Assembly (NCBI GenBank): GCA_910587485.1
Contig: CAJUKN010000022.1
Coordinates: forward strand, 1-47,525
Direction of reading: 5' to 3'
Length of the DNA stretch: 47,525 nucleotides
DNA from: an uncultured Lachnospira sp.
GTDB taxonomy: Bacteria; Bacillota; Clostridia; Lachnospirales; Lachnospiraceae
The notes below the pieces were generated by a model, which was not told where the DNA came from, made no database searches, and saw only the letters and a list, made by a program, of their open reading frames with translations. Shown here one piece after another: positions 41,349 to 47,525 of this stretch. The position numbers were made by a program, and so were the translations under genes. Position 1 is the first letter of the stretch. The number at the start of each line of letters is the position of its first letter.

Positions 41349-43946
41349 ATGAATATTAACAAATTTACACAAAAGTCGATTGAAGCAGTAAACCAGTGTG
41401 AAAAGATTGCTTATGAATATGGTAATCAAGAGATTGACCAAGAGCATTTTCTTTATAGTTTAATGACAATTGAAGATAGTCTTATAGCCAACCTTATAGA
41501 AAAGTTGGAAATAAGCAAAGATACATTTATTAAAAATATTGAGACGCTTTTATCTCAAAAAAATAAAGTATCTGGAAATATAAAATTATATATTAGCAAT
41601 GACTTGAATAAAGTTCTTATCAATGCTGAAGATGAGGCAAAGAGAATGCAGGATGCCTATGTTTCGGTAGAACATTTGATGTTAGCGATGATTGAGGCAC
41701 CTAATAAGGCAATGAAGCAATTATTTAAGACATATGGGATTACAAGAGATAAGTTTTTATCTGTTCTTGCAACAGTAAGAGGAAATCAAACAGTTACAAG
41801 TGATAATCCAGAAGCTACGTATGATACATTGAGAAAATATGGACAAGATTTGGTTGACAAGGCAAAAGATGGAAAGTTAGACCCTGTTATTGGAAGGGAT
41901 AATGAGATTAGAAATGTTGTGCGTATTCTTTCACGTAAAACTAAAAATAATCCAGTTCTTATAGGCGAGCCGGGCGTTGGTAAGACGGCTGTTGTAGAAG
42001 GGCTTGCGCAGCGAATTGTTCGCGGTGATGTGCCAGAAGGATTAAAGGATAAGAAAATATTTGCACTGGATATGGGGGCGCTTGTTGCTGGCGCAAAGTA
42101 TAGAGGCGAATTTGAGGAGCGATTAAAGGCTGTTCTTGATGAAGTCAAAAAAAGCGATGGGCAGATTATTTTGTTTATTGACGAAATCCATACCATTGTT
42201 GGAGCTGGAAAGACAGAGGGCGCGATGGATGCAGGCAATATGTTAAAACCTATGCTTGCAAGAGGAGAACTTCATTGTATAGGAGCTACAACACTTGATG
42301 AGCATAGACAGTATATTGAAAAAGACCCTGCTTTAGAGCGAAGATTTCAGCCAGTTTTGGTTGATGAGCCAACCGTTGAAGATACCATATCAATTCTTAG
42401 AGGATTAAAGGATAGATATGAGGTTTTTCATGGTGTTAAGATTATGGATAGCGCGCTAGTGTCTGCTGCCTCTTTATCAGACCGATATATCAGTGAACGA
42501 TATCTTCCAGATAAGGCAATTGACCTTGTTGATGAAGCTTGTGCAATGATTAAGACAGAACTTGATTCTATGCCTGCTGAACTGGATGAGATGCAGCGAA
42601 AGATTATGCAGATGGAGATTGAGGAGGCTGCCTTAAAAAAAGAAACCGATAATCTGAGCCGTGAGCGTCTGGAATTGTTGGAAAAAGAACTTTCAGAATT
42701 AAAGGAATCTTTTAAACAGCAAAAAGCAAAGTGGGATAATGAAAAGTCAAGCGTTGATTCGATTAGCAAGTTAAAAGAAGAATTGGAACAACTAAACAAT
42801 GAGATTGCAAAAGCTAAAAGAGATTATAATTTAGAGAAGGCAGCAGAACTGCAATATGGTAAACTGCCAGCATTGCAAAAAAGGCTGAATGAAGCGGAAA
42901 ATACGATTAAAAATAAAAGTCTGGATTTAGTCCATGAGAGTGTGACAGAAGAAGAAATTGCTAAAATTATTTCAAGATGGACAGGAATACCAGTTGCGAA
43001 ACTTAGTGAAACAGAAAGACAAAAAACACTTCATCTTGAGGACGAACTGCACAAGAGAGTCGTCGGGCAAGAAGAAGGGGTGACAAAGGTTACAGAGGCA
43101 ATTATAAGGTCAAAAGCAGGAATTAAAGACCCAAGTAAGCCAATTGGTTCATTTATGTTTTTAGGACCAACAGGCGTTGGAAAGACCGAACTTGCCAAAG
43201 CGTTAGCACAAAGCCTTTTTGATGATGAAAGTAATATAGTAAGGCTTGATATGTCCGAATATATGGAAAAGTACAGTGTTTCAAGATTGATAGGAGCGCC
43301 TCCGGGATATGTTGGATATGATGAGGGTGGTCAGCTTACAGAAGCTGTTAGAAGAAAACCGTATTCTGTTGTATTGTTTGACGAAGTAGAAAAAGCACAC
43401 CCTGATGTATTTAATGTGTTGTTGCAAGTCCTTGATGATGGAAGGATTACAGATTCACAAGGAAGAACCGTTGATTTTAAAAATACCATTATTATTATGA
43501 CAAGCAACATTGGTTCTTTGCATTTGTTAGAGGGCATAGGAGAAGATGGAACGATTACTAGTGAAGCAGAAAATATGGTTATGAATGATTTAAAAGCACA
43601 TTTTAGACCAGAATTTTTAAATAGACTTGATGAGGTCATTTTATTTAAGCCACTTACAAAGGATAATATTGGTAATATTATTAATCTTTTAGTAAATGAT
43701 GTAAATAAACGTTTAGCAAACAAAGAATTAGCTATAGAGTTGACAGACAATGCAAAAGAATACATCGTTGAACATGGATTTGACCCATCTTATGGCGCAA
43801 GACCATTAAAGAGATTTGTGCAAAAAACAGTTGAAACACTTGCTGCCAAGCTTATTCTTTCAGGAGATATCAGTACAGGCATTATATTAATTGATGTGAT
43901 TGACAATCAATTGGCTGCAAAAGAAAAGCAATCAATAAAAGAATAA
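41349..43946 (+). CDS. clpB: ClpB disaggregase
   Basis: 865 residues, normal for ClpB. N-terminal Clp repeats (1-145), first AAA+ domain with Walker A GEPGVGKTAVVEG (206-213) and FIDEIHT, a long coiled-coil middle domain (about 400-520) that distinguishes ClpB from ClpA/ClpC, and second AAA+ domain with GPTGVGKTELAKALA (606-613), VVLFDEVEKAHPDV and TSNIGS. The C-terminus has RPLKRFVQKTVE. It rescues aggregated proteins with DnaK. The start ATG 41349 follows GAGGGAGGCAAGG; the longer frame from 41241 starts at the transcription start itself. HrcA/CIRCE control is indicated upstream. Confidence 0.95.
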   Translation: MNINKFTQKSIEAVNQCEKIAYEYGNQEIDQEHFLYSLMTIEDSLIANLIEKLEISKDTFIKNIETLLSQKNKVSGNIKLYISNDLNKVLINAEDEAKRMQDAYVSVEHLMLAMIEAPNKAMKQLFKTYGITRDKFLSVLATVRGNQTVTSDNPEATYDTLRKYGQDLVDKAKDGKLDPVIGRDNEIRNVVRILSRKTKNNPVLIGEPGVGKTAVVEGLAQRIVRGDVPEGLKDKKIFALDMGALVAGAKYRGEFEERLKAVLDEVKKSDGQIILFIDEIHTIVGAGKTEGAMDAGNMLKPMLARGELHCIGATTLDEHRQYIEKDPALERRFQPVLVDEPTVEDTISILRGLKDRYEVFHGVKIMDSALVSAASLSDRYISERYLPDKAIDLVDEACAMIKTELDSMPAELDEMQRKIMQMEIEEAALKKETDNLSRERLELLEKELSELKESFKQQKAKWDNEKSSVDSISKLKEELEQLNNEIAKAKRDYNLEKAAELQYGKLPALQKRLNEAENTIKNKSLDLVHESVTEEEIAKIISRWTGIPVAKLSETERQKTLHLEDELHKRVVGQEEGVTKVTEAIIRSKAGIKDPSKPIGSFMFLGPTGVGKTELAKALAQSLFDDESNIVRLDMSEYMEKYSVSRLIGAPPGYVGYDEGGQLTEAVRRKPYSVVLFDEVEKAHPDVFNVLLQVLDDGRITDSQGRTVDFKNTIIIMTSNIGSLHLLEGIGEDGTITSEAENMVMNDLKAHFRPEFLNRLDEVILFKPLTKDNIGNIINLLVNDVNKRLANKELAIELTDNAKEYIVEHGFDPSYGARPLKRFVQKTVETLAAKLILSGDISTGIILIDVIDNQLAAKEKQSIKE

Positions 43947-43951
43947 ATGAT

Positions 43952-44131
43952 TTATATAAATTGATTGGTATTGCTGTTATATTGATAGTCAATAGCCGAA
44001 AGTTTATCAACAATATATTTTTCTTCTATCATAAAAGCCTTGCAGAATTCTGTGAGGCTTTTATAGTTGTCCCGAAGCTGCATATTCGTAAAAGAAAGCA
44101 GTATAATAGGGTCTTTAGGTAATGGTGTCAT
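43952..44131 (-). CDS. DUF4250 domain protein
   Basis: 59 residues from ATG 44131: LPKDPIILLSFTNMQLRDNY, SLTEFCKAFMIEE and DKLSAIDYQYNSNTNQF follow the DUF4250 pattern (LPKDP-x-LLSxxNxxLRD ... NQF). These small proteins of Firmicutes have no known function. AAAGGAG lies 11 bases upstream. The frame extends further upstream into the GNAT gene but without family likeness. It is convergent with clpB, five bases away, and lies just downstream of the GNAT gene, probably co-transcribed. Confidence 0.8.
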   Translation of the reverse strand: MTPLPKDPIILLSFTNMQLRDNYKSLTEFCKAFMIEEKYIVDKLSAIDYQYNSNTNQFI

Positions 44132-44154
44132 AGTCGTTTGAACTCCTTTAATTT

Positions 44155-44616
44155 TTATAAATGATGAATATACATTCTGGACATTGTTTGTTCTCCATCG
44201 CCTTGAACCATACAAAAAAATTGCCAGTTGTATCGCTCATAAAATGATGCGTGGTCAGTAACAAGATATAGAGTATCAATACCTTTCTTTTTCATATCTT
44301 CACAGACAAAATTTAGCATTTTTCCTGCAATACCTTGACCACGATATTTTTCTTCAACATATACAGCACAAATGTTGGGTGTTAAATCTTTTCTGTTGTG
44401 AAAATCATTTTCAATAACACCTAATCCTGCAATAATATGGTTATGGTCTAATACAATATACCATTGTGGAATAATGGTATTATGTTGCTTTATACATTCC
44501 TGTATACTTTCTTTGTAAGCTTCTAATGGAATTTTCCATTTTAAATGAAACCAATTTGCTGCTGCATCTGCTAATTGTGGATTATTTGCTATCTTTTTGA
44601 TTTCAAAAGCACACAT
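44155..44616 (-). CDS. GNAT-family N-acetyltransferase
   Basis: 153 residues. The acetyl-CoA loop is visible as VYVEEKYRGQGIAGKMLNFV, followed by DTLYLVTDHASFYERYNW, the usual beta-5/alpha-4 segment of GNAT enzymes. The substrate is unknown. The DUF4250 gene follows 23 bases downstream on the same strand. Confidence 0.9.
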   Translation of the reverse strand: MCAFEIKKIANNPQLADAAANWFHLKWKIPLEAYKESIQECIKQHNTIIPQWYIVLDHNHIIAGLGVIENDFHNRKDLTPNICAVYVEEKYRGQGIAGKMLNFVCEDMKKKGIDTLYLVTDHASFYERYNWQFFCMVQGDGEQTMSRMYIHHL

Positions 44617-44682
44617 GTCTTTTTACCTCATTTATTTAAAAAAACATTTAATAATAAACAATAATGCCATAAATGAAATGAA

Positions 44683-44711
44683 TTGTAAAGTGAAAATGAA
44701 TGTAATATAAT
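44683..44711 (+). promoter_or_regulatory. Candidate promoter of the ParB-like/BMP gene
   Basis: TTGTAA (44683-44688), 17-base spacer, TATAAT (44706-44711), about 190 bases upstream of the start codon, giving a long leader. Confidence 0.5.
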
Positions 44712-44778
44712 AAGCATAATCAACATAAATTTCGATTTATAATTTATTTTATAACACTTTTTTTAGAATTGCATATTT

Positions 44779-44796
44779 TGTTAAAGTGTTTTAACA
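44779..44796 (+). promoter_or_regulatory. Inverted repeat in the leader of the ParB-like/BMP gene
   Basis: TGTTAAA-GTGT-TTTAACA is a perfect 7-bp inverted repeat with a 4-base centre, about 100 bases before the start. It could be an operator. Confidence 0.35.
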
Positions 44797-44897
44797 TAAA
44801 AGTTAATATAAAGATTTGTAGGGAAAATAAATTGATTTGCAAGTTTAATAAGATTTAGCGAACATTAGATTGTTTATACAGAAATGAGGTAAAATAT

Positions 44898-46820
44898 ATG
44901 TCAGTTCAAGATTATATGAGTGCATTGAAACTTGGAAAAAAAGAGTACAGCGCATGTGTCAACAGGGGGTCTTATCGATATTTGCCAGTTCTTGAGAATC
45001 TTGTTCCAGAAGATGGGATTGATTATGAAGTCAATTTAGGAATTGACCAGATACCATTAAGGTTGGTCGTGGGAACTTGTAATGCAGCCCGCACTAATGC
45101 GTTTGCTGCCAATTTTATGCCATTGTTGGATTATGGCACAGAATTTTCTGCTAAATGGGCAAGTTTAAGTGACAGTCAACTAAATGATGGAATCATAAAC
45201 CCAATAAAAGTTTATGAGTATATGAATAAATTTTATGTGTTAGAAGGAAATAAACGAGTAAGTGTATTAAAATATTTTAAGGCAGTCACAGTAAATGCTG
45301 AAGTTATCCGAATGGTTCCTAAAAAAAGTGACAAGGAAGAAATAAAAATATATTATGAATTTATGGATTTTTATAAATGCACACACTTAAATGATATTTA
45401 TTTTAGCAAAGTGGGTAATTTTCCATCTCTTATGAAGTTAGTAGGAATTGAGGCAGACAAAGAAATGGACGAAGACTCCAGAAGGGATTTGGCGTCTTGT
45501 TATCTTCTTTTTAGCAATGCGTACTATGCAAGAGGTGGAGGGCGTTTTGACTTTCCAGTGGGTGATGCTTTTTTAAGATTTATTCATATTTTTGGATATG
45601 AAACTGCAAAATCTATGTCTTCAATAGAAATGACGGATAATGTGCGTAAATCTTGGGCAGAATTTGAATTGTTATCCGATGATGAAGAAATTGATTGGAT
45701 GATGAATCCAAATAACGACCATAAGAAAAATATACTTAGTTATTTACTGCCTTGGCCAACAGCAAACAGCAAAAAACTTCGAGTAGGATTTATATATGAA
45801 AATACGCCGCAGGATTCAGAGTGGTGTTATGCGCATGAGTTGGGCAGACAATATATTGAGGAAACATTTGGAGAGCAGATAGAAACATTAAATATTGATA
45901 ATGTGGTTCCTGAAAAGGATGATGAAGATGCTATTAACACTATGATAGACAGTGGAATGGATTTAATTTTTGTCACTTCTCCTTCTATGATAATAGCAAG
46001 TGTAAAGATGGCGATTGCACATCCAGAAATAAAAATATTGAATTGTTCTTTAAATATGTCACATAAATATATTCGGACATATTATGCAAGAATGTATGAG
46101 GCAAAGTTTCTTACAGGAGTGATGGCGGGAGCATTATCCAATCAGGATAAAATTGGTTATGTTGCGCAATATCCAGTATATGGTTCAATTGCAAATATTA
46201 ACGCATTTGCGCTAGGTGCAAAGTTTGTCAATCCAAGAGCAAAAATTTACCTGCAGTGGTCTTCGCAAAAAAATGTTAATGTAGAAGAAGAATTTAAAAA
46301 GAAGAATATTCGATACATTTCTGACCAAGATATGATTACACCTCAATGTTCAGCAAGAAAATTTGGGCTTTATAACAACGAGGGTGTCGGAAATAGACAA
46401 CATATTGCTATGCCTGTGTGGCATTGGGGCGTTTTTTATGAGAAATTGATTCAAAGTATCATAAGCGGTTCATGGAAACTTGATGAAAGTTCAGATTCAA
46501 CAAAAGCATTAAATTATTGGTGGGGAATGTCTGCGGGTGTAATTGACCTGATATGTTCGGATAAAATTCCAGTAGAAACGCAAAGAATAGTAGCTCTTTT
46601 TAAAAATATGATAGTAGAAGGAAAATTTAAACCTTTTGCAGATGAATTATATGACCAAAATAGAAAGCTTCGCAATAAGAAAGGATGTGCATTAAGCCCT
46701 GATGATATTATAACAATGGATTGGTTGTTAGATAATGTAGTTGGAGTGATACCAGACCTTGATGATTTGGAGGAAAGTGCTAGGGCAATTGTGATGAATC
46801 AAGGGGTTATGCAGGAGTAA
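44898..46820 (+). CDS. Cytosolic ParB/Srx-like and BMP-domain fusion protein
   Basis: 640 residues with no signal peptide or lipobox. The N-terminal part has INPIKVYEYMNKFYVLEGNK followed by RVSVLKYFKA (114-128), like the ParB/sulfiredoxin-fold motif (ExGxxRxxxL). From about 293 (KLRVGFIYENTPQDSEW) to about 560 it matches the BMP/PnrA substrate-binding fold of nucleoside ABC transporters: ELGRQYIEETFG, DLIFVTSPSM, TYYARMYEAKFLTGVMAGAL, GYVAQYPVYGSIANINAFAL. Being cytosolic it cannot be a transport receptor; sensing a nucleoside-like ligand inside the cell is inferred. CAGAAATGAGG precedes the ATG. A phosphoesterase gene follows six bases later. Confidence 0.7.
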   Translation: MSVQDYMSALKLGKKEYSACVNRGSYRYLPVLENLVPEDGIDYEVNLGIDQIPLRLVVGTCNAARTNAFAANFMPLLDYGTEFSAKWASLSDSQLNDGIINPIKVYEYMNKFYVLEGNKRVSVLKYFKAVTVNAEVIRMVPKKSDKEEIKIYYEFMDFYKCTHLNDIYFSKVGNFPSLMKLVGIEADKEMDEDSRRDLASCYLLFSNAYYARGGGRFDFPVGDAFLRFIHIFGYETAKSMSSIEMTDNVRKSWAEFELLSDDEEIDWMMNPNNDHKKNILSYLLPWPTANSKKLRVGFIYENTPQDSEWCYAHELGRQYIEETFGEQIETLNIDNVVPEKDDEDAINTMIDSGMDLIFVTSPSMIIASVKMAIAHPEIKILNCSLNMSHKYIRTYYARMYEAKFLTGVMAGALSNQDKIGYVAQYPVYGSIANINAFALGAKFVNPRAKIYLQWSSQKNVNVEEEFKKKNIRYISDQDMITPQCSARKFGLYNNEGVGNRQHIAMPVWHWGVFYEKLIQSIISGSWKLDESSDSTKALNYWWGMSAGVIDLICSDKIPVETQRIVALFKNMIVEGKFKPFADELYDQNRKLRNKKGCALSPDDIITMDWLLDNVVGVIPDLDDLEESARAIVMNQGVMQE

Positions 46821-46826
46821 AGTATA

Positions 46827-47423
46827 ATGAAAATACTTGTTTTAGCAGATATTGAATCAAAATATTTGTGGGATTATTTTGAAAAAGAAAAATTGGAAGG
46901 AATTGATTTGATTGTGTCCTGTGGTGATTTAAAACCACAGTACCTTTCATTTTTGGCATCTTTTACCAAAGCACCAATTTTATATGTTTGTGGAAACCAT
47001 GATGATTGTTATGAAAGCACACCACCAGAAGGTTGTATATGTATTGAAGATAAAATTTATAAATTTAATGGAATAAGAATTATGGGATTAGGTGGTTCAA
47101 TTCGTTATAATAAAGGAAAGAATCAATTTACACAACAACAAATGAAAAATCGCTTAAAAAGAATGTGGCTTAAAATTAAGTGGAATAAAGGAATTGATAT
47201 TCTTGTTACACATGCTCCAGCAAGAGGATTAAATGATGGAGATGATTATGTGCATAAAGGATTTGAAGCATTTATAGATATTCTTGATATGTACAAGCCT
47301 AAATATTTTTTTCATGGACATGTTCATAAAAATTATAATTATCGGTTTGTAAGAGAAAGTCAATATAAAGATACAATTGTAGTCAATGCTTATGAGCGAC
47401 ATGTGGTTGAGGTTCAGTTGTAG
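46827..47423 (+). CDS. Calcineurin-like metallophosphoesterase
   Basis: 198 residues. Metal motifs: LADIESKYLWDYF (the usual His of DxH is Glu or absent), SCGDLKPQYLSF, VCGNHDDCYE, VTHAPARGLNDGDDYVHKGF and FFHGHVHKNYNY. The THAPxxGxNDGxDxxHxGF segment is a subgroup trait. The substitution in the first motif is notable, though the rest of the site looks intact. It lies six bases after the ParB-like/BMP gene, so the two are coupled; a terminator follows. Confidence 0.85.
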   Translation: MKILVLADIESKYLWDYFEKEKLEGIDLIVSCGDLKPQYLSFLASFTKAPILYVCGNHDDCYESTPPEGCICIEDKIYKFNGIRIMGLGGSIRYNKGKNQFTQQQMKNRLKRMWLKIKWNKGIDILVTHAPARGLNDGDDYVHKGFEAFIDILDMYKPKYFFHGHVHKNYNYRFVRESQYKDTIVVNAYERHVVEVQL

Positions 47424-47430
47424 TGGTTAA

Positions 47431-47476
47431 AAACGCCAATGGATATGAAGTAAAATTCATTCCGTTGGCGTTTTTT
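47431..47476 (+). terminator. Terminator after the metallophosphoesterase
   Basis: AAACGCCAA (47431-47439) pairs with TTGGCGTTT (47465-47473), with an inner ATGAA/TTCAT helix, and a run of six T (47471-47476) follows. Confidence 0.85.
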
Positions 47477-47502
47477 ATTGTTGTTTTAACAATTAATAAA
47501 AC

Positions 47503-47519
47503 CACCTGCTATGCAGGTG
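47503..47519 (+). mobile_element. Hairpin resembling an IS200/IS605 left end
   Basis: CACCTGC-TAT-GCAGGTG, preceded by AATAAAAC and followed by AGTTCC, has the form of the subterminal hairpin at IS200-type left ends. The window ends six bases later, so the transposase that would confirm it is not visible. Confidence 0.4.
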
Positions 47520-47525
47520 AGTTCC

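Noticed and set aside
41786..43765. Three long minus-strand ORFs inside clpB
   Set aside because: Antisense to a perfectly conserved clpB; Ser-rich translations are a codon-bias artefact.

Overview
The window is AT-rich DNA (about one third G+C by eye) with strong AGGAGG-type ribosome binding sites, TTGACA/TATAAT promoters, a CIRCE heat-shock operator, a dockerin-bearing lysozyme and a subtype I-B CRISPR-Cas system. Together these point to a low-GC Clostridia chromosome, probably Lachnospiraceae. That assignment is an inference from gene content; there is no rRNA gene in the window to test it.

Layout. 1-1350 is a decayed patch of foreign character: a TetR regulator cut by the window edge, a TnpV (transposon-encoded) pseudogene with two in-frame stops, and a CPBP membrane-protease pseudogene. 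1881-2822 holds an orphan SUKH-3 immunity gene and a 65-residue Asn-Ser-Thr repeat protein. 3098-7855 is housekeeping: a THUMP rRNA methyltransferase translationally coupled to a secreted papain-like peptidase, then rdgB, an unknown gene and a YfcE-type phosphodiesterase. 8043-8631 carries six tRNA genes (Pro, Gly, Arg, His, Gln, Lys) behind a perfect promoter, followed by a GAF-LuxR regulator with two terminator-like hairpins in its leader.

10086-19034 is a complete nitrogen-scavenging operon: two DUF1989 proteins (UAAP1/UAAP2, now understood in other bacteria as carboxyguanidine deiminase subunits), a biotin-dependent urea/guanidine carboxylase, allophanate hydrolase, a divergent PII protein and an APC permease. 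The likely route is guanidine uptake, carboxylation, deimination to allophanate, and hydrolysis to ammonia and CO2, with PII sensing or gating uptake. 19174-21220 is rich in orphan conflict genes (Imm51, an Imm19-like protein, a DarT1-type NADAR antitoxin), the last coupled to a cell-surface protein. 22887-26347 has the GH25-dockerin lysozyme, a CDF metal exporter and a solitary Stealth-type sugar-phosphotransferase. 26913-30764 contains a membrane protein with a HEPN-like RNxxAH motif, a SirTM sirtuin plus zinc-macrodomain pair (protein ADP-ribosylation and its reversal), a Bfd-like [2Fe-2S] protein and a DUF6512 membrane protein.

31395-41013 is a full subtype I-B locus (cas6-cas8b1-cas7-cas5-cas3-cas4-cas1-cas2) followed by an array of 18 repeats and 17 spacers. 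41193-47423 carries CIRCE-controlled clpB, a DUF4250 gene, a GNAT acetyltransferase, a cytosolic ParB-like/BMP fusion protein and a metallophosphoesterase; a hairpin typical of an IS200/IS605 left end sits at the right edge.

The least explained signal is a family of four dispersed 105-165 bp elements (9728-9884 minus, 25070-25174, 27489-27652, 30875-31006). They share both ends and an internal core, and their predicted stems show compensatory base changes between copies, which suggests a structured RNA or a non-autonomous element carrying one.
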